Program-made: the position numbers and the translations under genes
Notes under the pieces: generated by a model
What the model was told of the DNA's origin: nothing
Database searches by the model: none
Seen by the model: only the letters and a program-made list of their open reading frames with translations
Shown here: positions 22,337-31,780 of the stretch, piece after piece
Numbering within the stretch: position 1 is the stretch's first letter
How the letters are laid out: each line of letters starts with the position of its first letter
NCBI GenBank assembly: GCA_020723345.1
Contig: DYJA01000007.1
Coordinates: 1 to 64,000 of the forward strand
Direction of reading: 5' to 3'
Source: Candidatus Aquidulcis sp.
GTDB taxonomy: Bacteria; Chloroflexota; Anaerolineae; UBA4142
DNA length: 64,000 nucleotides

Positions 22337-24797
22337 GCGTGTACGAATCGTAGACCGAGCGAATCTTCAGCGCCGCGCGCGCTCGATCCAGCGTCCACCC
22401 CTCCGGCAGAGGACAGGAAATCGTGACTGTCCGAGTCGCGGGCAAATCGAAATAGTTGTCGCTGAAGATCACGTCCGCGCCCTCCAGCGACAATTCGACC
22501 AAGCGCGCGAGCGCGCGCGCTGACAATTCCGCGATCAATTGGTTTTTATCAACGCGCAAATTTGCAGATATGCCGGGGTCAGTCAGCGATAAATGCTTGG
22601 TGGGCGCAAACAGCGCGACCTGGATCGCGACGCGCTCACTCCCCTGCCATAATTCCGTGACGAAGATCGCCTCGCGGCGATTCTCGTCGGTGACGCGATC
22701 CGCGAAATCGAATGTCCGCACGTGCGTCGCCGCCAACGGCGCGGCGTTCACCTGCTCTTCGCCCGAAAGCAAAACTTCGCCGCGCAAAGTTTCCAGCGAC
22801 CAACGGACCAAACCATCCCAGGGATCGCGCCGATCGCTCGTCACAAAAATTCCTTGGTTCGGCGGCGCGTCCTCGATGGAAAGCAGCAGCGGCGCGTAGA
22901 ACCGGCGCGCGGCGTAGTGCAGCGCTTTCCAGCGACCAAAATAATCGAGACTCGACCACGACGCGACTTGCCAACAATCATTCAGTTGCCAGTACAGCGT
23001 ACCCGCGACACGATCGGGGTGCCGCCGCCAATGTTCGACGCCGTAGCGAATCCCTTCGGCTTGTATGACCATGCTCAAGTACACGAGCGATTCAAAATCC
23101 TTGGGTAATCGAAACGAATCGAGCATTTGCCCGACCATCGCCGCGTTGCCGCCCGCGTTCTTCTGATGATGCTCCATGATGTACGACGTCATGTTCCATT
23201 CGGCTTCGTCCGCGTAGGTGCGAATCGTCGCGAGCGGCGGCAGCGCCTGGAATCCGAACTCGCTCATAAAGCGCGGGTACTGATCGCGATACGCGGTAAA
23301 CGGTTTGCGTCCGTGCCAAACTTCCCAGTAATGCGCGTCGCCCTGACGCGAACCATTGGGATCCTGAAACGGCGTATCCGACGACGGCGAACTGGGCCAG
23401 TACGCATGATCGGGGTCTTCGGTAGTACACCATTCGCGCAGCGTGTGGTGGAAGAATTTTTCGTACGCGATTTCCGGGTCGCGCCATTTTGGATCGTGCC
23501 AGCCCCAACGCTCCCACAACCATTCGATCTCGTTGTTGCCACACCAGAGCGCAAGGCACGCGCGATGGCGCAACCGCCGGATATTTTCGATGGCTTCGAC
23601 GCGAACGTTTTCGACGAACGCGGGAGCGTCGAGCGGATACATGTTGCACGCGAAGATGAACTCTTGCCAGACGAGGATGCCGTACCGATCACACAAATCG
23701 TAGAAACGTTCTTCTTCGTACAAGCCGCCGCCCCACACGCGCAGCATATTTTGATGCGTCGCCGCCGTGGAGCGAATCAATCCTTCCAAATGTTCGTCGG
23801 AAATTCGCGTGGGGAAAGAATCGGCGGGAATCCAGTTCGCGCCTTTGGCGAAAATCGGTACGCCGTTGACGACGAACGCGAACGAGCGTCCCCATCGATC
23901 TTCTTCCTGGCGCAATTCGATGGTGCGTAATCCGATTTTGTATGCGCGCGCGTCCAGCGGCGCGTCGTCGTGACGCAAAACGATTTCGACTTGGTACAGC
24001 GGTTGCGCGCCATAACCATTGACCCACCACAATTCCGGTTTGGCGATCAGCACCCGCGCGGTCGCCTCGCCGTTCGCCGCGACGGGCGCGCGCGCGTCGA
24101 GCACTTGGCCGTCCGGCGCGGTGACGCGCATCGTCGCGACAAGCGGCGCGTCGTTCCAGCGTTGAACGAAAACGCGCGCCTCGACCGTCACCCTGCCGTC
24201 GGCGTGATGCTGACGCAGATGAACCTCATCGAGACGCGCGCGCGTGTATCCTTCCAGCCGAATATCTTTCCAAATGCCGATGGGCGGAAGTTGCGGTCCC
24301 CAATCCCAACCAAACTGGCACGGCGCTTTGCGGAGATGCGGTCCGCCGGGAATCGCATGGGAACTGCCGGGGAGGAATCGAATCTTTTGCTGTTCGGCGA
24401 TGAAACGTACCGGGGAATCGAATTTTATTTTCAGTTCGTTACCGGTCGGGCGCAGCAATGATTTCACATTCCAGCGGGACTGTCGGAACATATTGTCCGT
24501 GCGACCCAGTTCCGTACCGTTGAGCGTGATCGTCGCCAGCGTATCCAGTCCATCGCAGACGAGAAAGACTTGATCTTCGGCAAGCGTCTCGGGCGCGCAA
24601 GGAAAATCGCGCCGGTATTCCCAATCGGATTCGGCGACCCACTGGACGCGCTTTTCGTTATCCGCGACGAACGGATCCGGAATGCGCCGCGCCGCCAGCA
24701 AATCGGTGTGGACGCCGCCGGGAACCTGCGCGGGGAGCCATTCTTCCGTTCCCGCTTGGCAAAATTCCCAATCACCGGTTAGTGCTTGAGTCTGCAA
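22314..24797 (-). CDS. GH2 beta-mannosidase
   Basis: An 827-residue cytoplasmic exo-hydrolase that releases mannose from the non-reducing end of beta-manno-oligosaccharides. The acid/base is Glu423 in CGNNEIEW and the nucleophile is Glu513 in FMSEFGFQALPP; the N-terminal sugar-binding domain opens with LTGDWEF, usual for this GH2 branch. The start is TTG at 24797, supported by AGGAGGAAA about nine bases upstream; no ATG is nearby. It is the first gene of the minus-strand operon, divergent from the MalT-like activator. The last eight residues come from a family A repeat. Confidence 0.92.
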   Translation of the reverse strand: MQTQALTGDWEFCQAGTEEWLPAQVPGGVHTDLLAARRIPDPFVADNEKRVQWVAESDWEYRRDFPCAPETLAEDQVFLVCDGLDTLATITLNGTELGRTDNMFRQSRWNVKSLLRPTGNELKIKFDSPVRFIAEQQKIRFLPGSSHAIPGGPHLRKAPCQFGWDWGPQLPPIGIWKDIRLEGYTRARLDEVHLRQHHADGRVTVEARVFVQRWNDAPLVATMRVTAPDGQVLDARAPVAANGEATARVLIAKPELWWVNGYGAQPLYQVEIVLRHDDAPLDARAYKIGLRTIELRQEEDRWGRSFAFVVNGVPIFAKGANWIPADSFPTRISDEHLEGLIRSTAATHQNMLRVWGGGLYEEERFYDLCDRYGILVWQEFIFACNMYPLDAPAFVENVRVEAIENIRRLRHRACLALWCGNNEIEWLWERWGWHDPKWRDPEIAYEKFFHHTLREWCTTEDPDHAYWPSSPSSDTPFQDPNGSRQGDAHYWEVWHGRKPFTAYRDQYPRFMSEFGFQALPPLATIRTYADEAEWNMTSYIMEHHQKNAGGNAAMVGQMLDSFRLPKDFESLVYLSMVIQAEGIRYGVEHWRRHPDRVAGTLYWQLNDCWQVASWSSLDYFGRWKALHYAARRFYAPLLLSIEDAPPNQGIFVTSDRRDPWDGLVRWSLETLRGEVLLSGEEQVNAAPLAATHVRTFDFADRVTDENRREAIFVTELWQGSERVAIQVALFAPTKHLSLTDPGISANLRVDKNQLIAELSARALARLVELSLEGADVIFSDNYFDLPATRTVTISCPLPEGWTLDRARAALKIRSVYDSYTRQRIANE

Positions 24798-24839
24798 TGC
24801 CGAGTTTCCTCCTGGCTATAAAAATACTCCAAAAACGCT

Positions 24840-24856
24840 TTGGCGTGAATCGCCAA
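24840..24856. promoter_or_regulatory. Small inverted repeat upstream of the GH2 operon
   Basis: TTGGCG and CGCCAA around a five-base centre (TTGGCGTGAATCGCCAA), about 45 bases before the GH2 start, next to an A/T-rich stretch that could hold its promoter. It is a reasonable operator candidate for the operon; no factor can be assigned. Confidence 0.4.
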
Positions 24857-24926
24857 TTTGACGGATTTTTTCGGTGAGTCAAATCACAATAGCCACGCGG
24901 CAAGCCGTTTTGGCGGATGGGTTAGT

Positions 24927-24973
24927 TTGACAAGTTGCCCAACACGGGGTACACTGGCATTTGTTGGGCAACT
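24927..24973 (+). promoter_or_regulatory. Promoter of the MalT-like gene with flanking inverted repeat
   Basis: A sigma-70 type promoter, TTGACA (24927-24932), 17-base spacer, TACACT (24950-24955). A perfect 11-base inverted repeat, AGTTGCCCAAC (24933-24943) and GTTGGGCAACT (24963-24973), begins directly after the -35 and encloses the -10 box. It may be an operator that controls the regulator gene, or form a hairpin in the leader. Confidence 0.6.
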
Positions 24974-24994
24974 CAACAAAGTCGAGGAGGATGG

Positions 24995-27900
24995 ATGCGC
25001 CGACCAAATAAGGCGGTCGTGCGAAACGATCTGCTGTTCGCCGCCGCCGAGCGCGACGAGTCCCATACGATTCGGGTTGGATCGTCGTCGTGGTACGCGT
25101 GGCTCGCCAGTCATCACGGATTCATCTTTGAAGGCGGCGCGGGGCACTTTACCGCGCGGCGCGAAATGCGGCGCGGCATCGCGTACTGGTACGCCTATCG
25201 GCGGCGCGCAGGGAAATTCTCCAAGACGTACCTGGGCAAATCGGAAGAATTGACCCAGGAACGCCTCGAGCAGGCGAGCGCGCTCTTGGCAGGGCAACCG
25301 CCGGTCGCGCGTTTGGCGGCGCATGGCAATTCCGTTGATTTGATCGACGCGCTGAATCAAACCACCGCGAGTATTCCGAGCGACGAAACCTCATTCTTAC
25401 CCCTGACCAAAATCAAGCCCCCCGCGCTGCCGCAAAAACTGATCGAGCGTCCGCGTCTCACGCAACGCATCAGCGCGCCGGTTACGCTCATTCTCGCGCC
25501 GAGTGGATTCGGCAAAAGCACGCTGCTGAACGAATGGCGGCAATCCTGCGAAATGCCGGTCGCGTGGGTCGCGTTGGACGCGGACGATAACCATCCGCTG
25601 CGGTTTTGGGCGACGGTCGTGACCGCATTGCAGACCGTCAATCCCAACCTGGGTCGCGAGTTGCTGCCCCAACTCAACGCCTCCTCGCCGTGCGCGATCT
25701 CCAAAATCGTCGTAAATCTCACGAATGAAATCGTCCGCGTGATGGACGGCGCGGACGCGTCGCCACGCATCGGTTTGATCCTGGACGACTATCATCATAT
25801 CGAACATCCGGAGATTCACGCTTCGGTTCAATGTTTGTTGGACTATTTGCCGCCGACCTTGCAACTGATCATTTCGAGTCGCACCAAGCCCGCGCTCGCG
25901 CTCGGACATTTGCGCGCCAAGGGCATCGTGACCGAGTTGCGAACGGACGATTTGCGTTTTACGCTGGAAGAGGGAATTGATTTTTTGTGGCAGCACATTC
26001 CCGGACACCGTTTGGCGTACGGCGATATGCAGACGCTCGTCAAGCGCACCGAAGGATGGGTGGCGGGGCTGATGCTGGCGACGTGCGCGCTCACTCAACA
26101 CGATGATCGCCGCAAATTCATGGAGTCGTTCACCGGCGCGCACACTTTTCTGCGCGAATATTTCATGGAAAGCGTGCTACACCGGCAACCGCCGGAGGTG
26201 CGCGCGTTTCTGCTCAAGACGGCGATCCTGAAAAATCTGACGGGGCATTTGTGCGACGCGGTGACCGGACAAAACGATGGAGCGGAAATGCTGGCGCGCC
26301 TGTGGCAGGAAAATCTTTTCCTCGTCCGGCTGGAAGAAGAAGATTGGTACCGCTATCACGATTTGTTCGCCGAAATGTTGTGCTGCCAATTGCAAGCGCA
26401 ATACCCCGCCGAAATTCCGGACTTGCGCCGACGCGCCGCGGAATGGTATCGCGCGCAGAACGCGCCCGCCGATGCGGTGTACCATTTGTTGGCAATCGAA
26501 GCGTGGGAAGAAGCCGCGGCATTGATCGAAAGCATGGCGCTGCGCGAACTGGAACAGTTCGGCGAGGACTCGCGTTTGCTGCGCTGGCTGCAACAACTGC
26601 CTGAGACAGTCGTACAACAACACAAGACGCTTTTATCCGTCTATGTGCGTTTGGCGAAGGTGGGACTACCTCCGGATCGGATAGAAAATTGCTTGGCAAG
26701 AATCGAGACAAACATCACGCGCAAACCGGCGGCGGAACAAACCGGCGACGAAAAAGATGTGCTGACCGAAATTCAACGGCTCCGCCGCCAGTGGTCGACC
26801 GGCGACGCGGCGACATCGGAGTTGCTCGCGGGCGGGGAACACGCCGATGTATGGCAAATGTTGAACGGGATCGCGCACTATCAAATCTTGGCGCGGCAAT
26901 ACATCGCTCAAGCGGAAGCGCTGGCGCGCGAGGTCTATCAGACCGCGCAGGCGCGCCCTCATCTTTTTGCCATGTTGATGGCGGGAGGAAATTACGCGAA
27001 ATTCGCCGCGCTCCGAGGACAGTTGCGGCGCGGCGAAAAGATCGCCCACCAAGTACTGCAAGAGGCAGTGGCGTTGCGCGGCAAATTGCCGGAACCGGCA
27101 AGCATCACGCTTGAAGTACTCAGCCGAATTTGCTATGACCGCAATCAACTCGCGCAAGCGCATCAACTTTGGGTGCGCGCGACCGAGGTGGATCCGAACC
27201 CGACCAGTTCGAACATGAAAATTCGGCTGGCGGTGACGCGCGCGCTGATTCAATTAGCGGAAGGAAATTGCGAGGCGGCTCTAGTCACATTGCAAGCCGC
27301 ACTTGAACTCAACACCCGGCATCGTTCCCGTTGGTGGCTCAATCAAGACCTGAGCGCCTATCAGGCATTGTGTTGGCTGCGGCAAGGTGACTGCGCGAAA
27401 GCAGAGCGTTTGGTGAGCGAGCCAGCGGATGTCGGTCCTCACCCACTCTCGCTGCTTGTCCACGCAGAAATTCTGCTGACGCAAAAACAACCCGCGGCAG
27501 CCGAGGAAATCCTGACCGGGCTGGTCAGCCGGTATCCGCATGGTTTCTATCCGGAACCGATCATGGGGGCTCGCGTGATGCTCGCGATCGCGTTGTTCGA
27601 GCAGCACAAAGTGAACCAAGCGCGTCAGGTGATGGCGGAAGCAGTTCGACTTGCCGGGCCGGAATCCTTCCTCCGTCCATTTTTGGATCATGGTCCGCAA
27701 ACCGCGCCCTTGCTTACGCTAGTGTCGCACACCGAGAATCTTTCCGCCGAGACCCAGTCCTTTGTCAAAGAAGTTCTCCGCATCGTGGGACACGCGAACG
27801 GCGGACTCAAACCGCTGCCCAGGGACGAACTCACCGCCTTGTCCGTCGCCGCGTCGATCAGCGCGCGCGAACAACAAGTGCTGCGTCTGTTGAGCGCGGG

Positions 27901-28051
27901 ATTATCCAATCGGGAAATCGCCGACCGGTTTTCGGTCTCGGACAGCACGATCAAGACGCACCTGGAAAACATCTATCGTAAACTCGGCGTCAAGAGCCGG
28001 ACGCAAGCCGTCGCGCAAGCGCAAACGTTAAAGTTGGTGGAGACGCCGTAA
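24995..28051 (+). CDS. MalT-like LuxR-family ATP-dependent transcriptional activator
   Basis: A 1018-residue STAND regulator. An N-terminal extension (about 1-110) contains YWYAYRRRAGKFSKTYLGK, a motif like those of arm-type DNA-binding segments and common in Chloroflexota regulators. The nucleotide-binding domain has LILAPSGFGKSTLLNEW (about 165-181) and LILDDYHHIEHPEI (Walker B). TPR-like helical repeats follow, and the C-terminus is a LuxR helix-turn-helix, LSAGLSNREIADRFSVSDST (about 965-990). The ATG at 24995 with GAGGAGG upstream is chosen. As for E. coli MalT, an inducer sugar and ATP probably trigger oligomerisation; the divergent GH2/ABC/GH3 operon is the obvious target (inference). 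Confidence 0.9.
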   Translation: MRRPNKAVVRNDLLFAAAERDESHTIRVGSSSWYAWLASHHGFIFEGGAGHFTARREMRRGIAYWYAYRRRAGKFSKTYLGKSEELTQERLEQASALLAGQPPVARLAAHGNSVDLIDALNQTTASIPSDETSFLPLTKIKPPALPQKLIERPRLTQRISAPVTLILAPSGFGKSTLLNEWRQSCEMPVAWVALDADDNHPLRFWATVVTALQTVNPNLGRELLPQLNASSPCAISKIVVNLTNEIVRVMDGADASPRIGLILDDYHHIEHPEIHASVQCLLDYLPPTLQLIISSRTKPALALGHLRAKGIVTELRTDDLRFTLEEGIDFLWQHIPGHRLAYGDMQTLVKRTEGWVAGLMLATCALTQHDDRRKFMESFTGAHTFLREYFMESVLHRQPPEVRAFLLKTAILKNLTGHLCDAVTGQNDGAEMLARLWQENLFLVRLEEEDWYRYHDLFAEMLCCQLQAQYPAEIPDLRRRAAEWYRAQNAPADAVYHLLAIEAWEEAAALIESMALRELEQFGEDSRLLRWLQQLPETVVQQHKTLLSVYVRLAKVGLPPDRIENCLARIETNITRKPAAEQTGDEKDVLTEIQRLRRQWSTGDAATSELLAGGEHADVWQMLNGIAHYQILARQYIAQAEALAREVYQTAQARPHLFAMLMAGGNYAKFAALRGQLRRGEKIAHQVLQEAVALRGKLPEPASITLEVLSRICYDRNQLAQAHQLWVRATEVDPNPTSSNMKIRLAVTRALIQLAEGNCEAALVTLQAALELNTRHRSRWWLNQDLSAYQALCWLRQGDCAKAERLVSEPADVGPHPLSLLVHAEILLTQKQPAAAEEILTGLVSRYPHGFYPEPIMGARVMLAIALFEQHKVNQARQVMAEAVRLAGPESFLRPFLDHGPQTAPLLTLVSHTENLSAETQSFVKEVLRIVGHANGGLKPLPRDELTALSVAASISAREQQVLRLLSAGLSNREIADRFSVSDSTIKTHLENIYRKLGVKSRTQAVAQAQTLKLVETP

Positions 28052-28055
28052 CAAC

Positions 28056-28424
28056 ATGAACCAAGTCGACTTGAACGACGTGATTGATCAAACCATCGCC
28101 GAATTGCCGACGCACATTCGCCATCAGATCGCAAACGTCGCGATCGTCGTGGAAGAATTGGCGGACGAAGAAACGCTCGCGTTGGCGGACGTGGACGATC
28201 CGTACGCTCTGTTCGGTTTTTACGAAGGCGTGCCGCTCACCGAACGGACGAGCGCGTACAGTTTGGTGCCGCCGGACAAAATTTCGATCTATCGCCAGCC
28301 AATCCTCGCCGCGTGCCGGAACACGGAGCAAGTTCGCGCGATGGTCGCGCGGACGGTGCGCCACGAAATCGCGCATTACTTTGGCATTGACGACGACCGG
28401 CTGGAGGCGTTGGGGGCGTACTGA
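28056..28424 (+). CDS. Metallopeptidase-like zincin family protein
   Basis: A 122-residue protein of the small minimal-zincin family (PF06262 type). It carries HEIAHYFGIDDDRLEALG near the C-terminus, with the HExxH zinc site and a downstream acid/aromatic segment as in minimal gluzincins. The N-terminal half (LADVDDPYALFGFYEGVPLTERT) is also characteristic. The biological substrate of the family is not known. It begins five bases after the MalT-like gene, so it is probably co-transcribed. Confidence 0.85.
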   Translation: MNQVDLNDVIDQTIAELPTHIRHQIANVAIVVEELADEETLALADVDDPYALFGFYEGVPLTERTSAYSLVPPDKISIYRQPILAACRNTEQVRAMVARTVRHEIAHYFGIDDDRLEALGAY

Positions 28425-28428
28425 TTTG

Positions 28429-28485
28429 CAAGTTGGAAGTTGGAACGTGCCCTCAAGTTCTAATCTCCAATCTCTACTCTCAAGG
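28429..28485. repeat. Family C repeat, copy 2
   Basis: Purine-rich AAGTTGGAAGTTGGAA followed by TCTAATCTCCAATCTCTA, the same units as at 20166-20226. It separates the zincin gene from the D-aminoacylase gene and ends just at the SD of the latter. Confidence 0.7.
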
Positions 28486-28492
28486 ACTTGAT

Positions 28493-30100
28493 ATGCAACC
28501 ACACTTTGATCTGATCATTCGTAACGGAATGATTTTCGACGGAACCGGATCGCCCGCGCGCCGCGCCGATCTCGGCATTGTCGGCGACCAGATCGCGGCG
28601 CTGGACGATTTGACGAACGCGTCCGCCGCGCGCGTGCTCGACGCGGCGAATCGGTACGTCGCGCCGGGTTTCATCGACATGCACACGCACAGCGACGAAA
28701 CGGTTTTGGTCAATCCAAAGATGGAGAGCGCAATCCATCAAGGCGTGACAACCCAAGTGACCGGCAATTGCGGCGGCTCCGCCGCACCGCTGTACGGCGC
28801 GGCGCGCGACGATTTGCTGCACGACATCGCGCAGTACAAAGACTTGACGCTCGATTGGCAGACGATGGGCGAGTACCTGGCTCGCGTCGAGCGCGCGCGT
28901 CTTTCGACGAATTACGTGACGCACGTTGGACAAGGCACGCTGCGCGCGTGTGTGATGGGACACGCGATGCGCGTGCCGACGCCCGATGAATTGAAGCAGA
29001 TGCAAAATCTGCTCGCGCGTTCGATGGAGGAAGGCGCGTGGGGTGTTTCGACCGGGCTGATCTATCCGCCGTCGTCGTACGCGGACGTTGACGAACTGGT
29101 CGCGCTGAGCCGCATCGCGGCGGAGCGCGGCGGTTTGTATTCAAGTCACATTCGCAACGAAGGGGAGCGTCTGCTCGAAGCGGTGGACGAGGCGCTGACG
29201 ATTGGCGCGCGCGCGCAGATTCGCGTGCAGTTGGCGCACCACAAAGCGGCGGGCAAACGCAACTGGGGCAAAGTCAATCAGAGCATCGCGAAAATCGAAC
29301 AGGCGCGCGCGCGCGGGATCAACGCGGGCGCGGATCAATATCCGTACATCGCGTCGTCGACCGGACTCAGCACCGTGATTCCCGATTGGGCGCACGAAGG
29401 CGGCTGGGGCAAAATGGTCGCGCGGCTGCGCGACGCGGCAACGCGCCAGCGGATCGCGGAGGAGGTGCGCGTCGCGCGACCGGGCTGGGAAAATCCCGCG
29501 GTCGATTCCGGTTGGCACAATATTTTGATCGTCGGCTGCAAAAGCGATCGGTCGCGGCAAGGCAAAACGGTGTGGCAGATTGCGGAGATGCACGGCAAGG
29601 ATCCGGTCGAAACGTCGTGCGATTTGCTGATCGCGAACGAAGGCGCGGTGCAGGTCGTCATCTTCAGCATGGCGGAGGACGATGTCAAAACGGTGATGCG
29701 CGTCCCCTGGGTCTCCGTCGGCTCCGATTCGGGCGCACGCGCGCCGACAGGACCACTCGCCGAAGCGCAATGTCACCCGCGCACGTACGGCACGTTCCCG
29801 CGCGTGCTGGCAAAGTACGTGCGCGACGAACAAGTCTTAGCGTGGGAACTGGCTATCGCGAAGATGACCGCGCGCCCGGCGCAAATGCTGGGCTTGGATC
29901 GGCGCGGCGAAATTCGCGCGGGCTATTTCGCCGACATTGTCGTTTTCGATCCGGCGACGATTGCGGACACCGCGACGTTTACCGAGCCGCACCAATTTCC
30001 TGTCGGCATTGATTACGTCATCGTGAACGGCACGCTCACGATTGAAAATGGGAAACACACCGACGCGCGCGCGGGGCGCGTGCTGCGGAAGAATGGCTGA
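28493..30100 (+). CDS. N-acyl-D-amino-acid deacylase (D-aminoacylase)
   Basis: A 535-residue amidohydrolase that hydrolyses N-acyl-D-amino acids. It opens with FDLIIRNGMIFDGTGSPARRADLGIVGD, then the metal-binding HxH in GFIDMHTHSDE, GVTTQVTGNCGGSAAP (with the Cys-containing metal-site segment of D-aminoacylases) and GSDSGARAPTGPL. A longer start at 28433 lies in a repeat; AAGGA before ATG 28493 supports the chosen start. Cytoplasmic by lack of a signal peptide. It may recycle D-amino-acid-containing wall fragments. Confidence 0.92.
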   Translation: MQPHFDLIIRNGMIFDGTGSPARRADLGIVGDQIAALDDLTNASAARVLDAANRYVAPGFIDMHTHSDETVLVNPKMESAIHQGVTTQVTGNCGGSAAPLYGAARDDLLHDIAQYKDLTLDWQTMGEYLARVERARLSTNYVTHVGQGTLRACVMGHAMRVPTPDELKQMQNLLARSMEEGAWGVSTGLIYPPSSYADVDELVALSRIAAERGGLYSSHIRNEGERLLEAVDEALTIGARAQIRVQLAHHKAAGKRNWGKVNQSIAKIEQARARGINAGADQYPYIASSTGLSTVIPDWAHEGGWGKMVARLRDAATRQRIAEEVRVARPGWENPAVDSGWHNILIVGCKSDRSRQGKTVWQIAEMHGKDPVETSCDLLIANEGAVQVVIFSMAEDDVKTVMRVPWVSVGSDSGARAPTGPLAEAQCHPRTYGTFPRVLAKYVRDEQVLAWELAIAKMTARPAQMLGLDRRGEIRAGYFADIVVFDPATIADTATFTEPHQFPVGIDYVIVNGTLTIENGKHTDARAGRVLRKNG

Positions 30101-30290
30101 AGGCGGAAGGATGAAGGCAGATCAGGCGGCGAATCCAAACGTCGCGCAAGTGCGGTCTGTGAACGCGCACGATATATTGTCTCGACGAGGATGCAGTGAA
30201 AAAATCGAGACGATTGGCGCGACGGGAGTGAGGCGGGCGCGCGATTGGGAGATTATTGGATCAGTGGGTAGAAGGGCGATCCCGGCGGGA

Positions 30291-30587
30291 TTAGTGCGTC
30301 TGCGCATTCTCATAGAGAGTTTCTGGCGCAATGTCTGCTCCGTTGTGCCAGGCAATCGTGTCGCCGTCCAGGTACATTTGTGCGAAGAGCGCCGGGTCAT
30401 TCCGCAGCGGCTCAAAAATGGGATCGTCCAGATAGGGTTCTAGATCGATTTCCTTCTCCATCCCGTCCCAAAAAGTGAAATGCACCCGAAAACCCCGAAC
30501 GAGATGAAACGCGGTCACGCGGGGAACCTCGGGGTGTTCTGGGTTGGAGACGGTTTCCGTTACATCTGAAAGAACTGTCTCGATCAT
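30291..30587 (-). CDS. DUF2442 domain protein
   Basis: A 98-residue protein of the DUF2442 family: HLVRGFRVHFTFWDGMEKEIDLEPYL followed by PIFEPLRNDPALFAQMYLDGDTIAWHNGADIAPETLYE. These proteins are usually encoded next to a DUF4160 gene and the pair has been suggested to act as a toxin-antitoxin-like module, without biochemical proof I know of. AGAGAGG sits just before the ATG. The upstream DUF4160 partner here is only a remnant. The 190 bases between this gene and the D-aminoacylase stop show no gene; the first part contains short GAAGGCGGAAGG-type repeats. Confidence 0.85.
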   Translation of the reverse strand: MIETVLSDVTETVSNPEHPEVPRVTAFHLVRGFRVHFTFWDGMEKEIDLEPYLDDPIFEPLRNDPALFAQMYLDGDTIAWHNGADIAPETLYENAQTH

Positions 30588-30598
30588 CCTCTCTTCTC

Positions 30599-30793
30599 CT
30601 AGCGCAAGGACGCGATGTCTTGGACTGGTTCACCGCGCCGGGCGCGCTCCCAATTCTCCGAAAGTTCAACGCGATGGAGGGCGAGCCATTCTAGGACAAG
30701 GTGGTATGCACGCGCCGGCAGGCGACCACCCAAGATGGAACCATCCGCTCGGCGCGGAGTAAATTGGAAGAAGGGTCTCGTGCTTGGCAACAA
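30599..30793 (-). pseudogene. DUF4160 C-terminal remnant
   Basis: The reading frame RADGSILGGRLPARAYHLVLEWLALHRVELSENWERA matches the C-terminal half of DUF4160 proteins, which are about 80-90 residues long. The conserved N-terminal part (with the HFH region) is absent in any frame immediately upstream, and only a TTG could start the 64-codon frame, without an SD. It ends 11 bases before the DUF2442 ATG, so this was once a DUF4160-DUF2442 operon. It could still be a translated fragment, but I read it as decayed. Confidence 0.65.
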
Positions 30794-30901
30794 AAAAAGA
30801 ACGCGGATCTACCACCTGCGATCAGTGATGTTCGACCCGCGTTTTGACGAATGGGCGCGTCAATATGATTTTGTGATGCCGAAGGCGATCCGCGATTTAG
30901 C

Positions 30902-31744
30902 CTATGGATGCGAGACCACTGGAGTGCCGACCTCCGCCCAATCATAAAACCATTTCGCGTCGTCAATCGTGAGATTGACGCAGCCATGACTCATCGGTGT
31001 GCCAAAGTTGTGATGCCAGTACGTGCCGTGAATCGCGTACGCGCCAGTAAAGTACATCACCCACGGCACGCCGGGCAAATAGTATCCCGGACCGCTCATC
31101 GCTTGCGAGCGAATCTTGGTGTACACTGCATAGCGTCCGATGGGCGTGGGTGTCCAGGCAACGCCGGTCGATACGCGGACGGACTTGAGCGGCGTCGCGT
31201 CTTGATATGCAGTGATGCGCTGATCGCTAATGTCGAGGTCGATCCACTTGCCGGTCGTGGGCGCGGGACGCGCGGGGTTGGGTGCAGGTAGTGGGGCAGG
31301 CGCGCGCGGGGCTTGCAGCGCGGGCTGAACACTGCGTCCGGGAATATTCAAGCGCTGACCGATGTAAACGAAATTCGGATTGTACAGTCCATTGGCGCGC
31401 ATCACTTCGTTCGCGGTCGTGCCGAATTTTGCGGCGATGGTTGCCAGCGTATCACCCGCGCTCACTGTGTAAACACTGCCGAGGTATGGAAGACTGATCG
31501 GCGCGGCGCCGGACGCCGGCACGATCAGTCGCTGACCGGCGTAAATGAAATTGGCATTCGGCAAACTATTGGCGCGCACGAGGGCTTGGATGGTCGTACC
31601 GTTACGCGCGGCAATCGTCGCGAGCGTATCACCCCAACGGACGACGACAAACCCAGGACTTGCCGCCGCCGCCGATGGAACGAGTGACATGCCGGTCACG
31701 ACGAGCACGAGCAATATGACGAACACATGAAGAGGGGTTTTCAT
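30902..31744 (-). CDS. LysM-containing L,D-transpeptidase
   Basis: A 280-residue secreted wall enzyme. After a Sec signal peptide (about 1-27, ending PSAAAA) come two LysM domains (WGDTLATIAARNGT..., about 36-80, and AGDTLATIAAKFGT..., about 94-136), a Pro/Ala linker and a YkuD domain (about 168-280). The catalytic motif is HGTYWHHNFGTPMSHGCVNLT with the essential Cys in SHGC. It forms 3-3 crosslinks or attaches proteins to peptidoglycan; it is anchored to glycan by LysM. A good promoter lies upstream. Confidence 0.94.
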   Translation of the reverse strand: MKTPLHVFVILLVLVVTGMSLVPSAAAASPGFVVVRWGDTLATIAARNGTTIQALVRANSLPNANFIYAGQRLIVPASGAAPISLPYLGSVYTVSAGDTLATIAAKFGTTANEVMRANGLYNPNFVYIGQRLNIPGRSVQPALQAPRAPAPLPAPNPARPAPTTGKWIDLDISDQRITAYQDATPLKSVRVSTGVAWTPTPIGRYAVYTKIRSQAMSGPGYYLPGVPWVMYFTGAYAIHGTYWHHNFGTPMSHGCVNLTIDDAKWFYDWAEVGTPVVSHP

Positions 31745-31780
31745 GGAACGCTCCTTGCGCTTTCTGTCTTATGTGACTTT

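Noticed and set aside
30823-30947. Protein-like plus-strand stretch (MFDPRFDEWARQYDFVMPK...)
   Set aside because: It looks less random than other shadow frames, but has no SD or family match and overlaps the end of the L,D-transpeptidase gene; at most a gene fragment.
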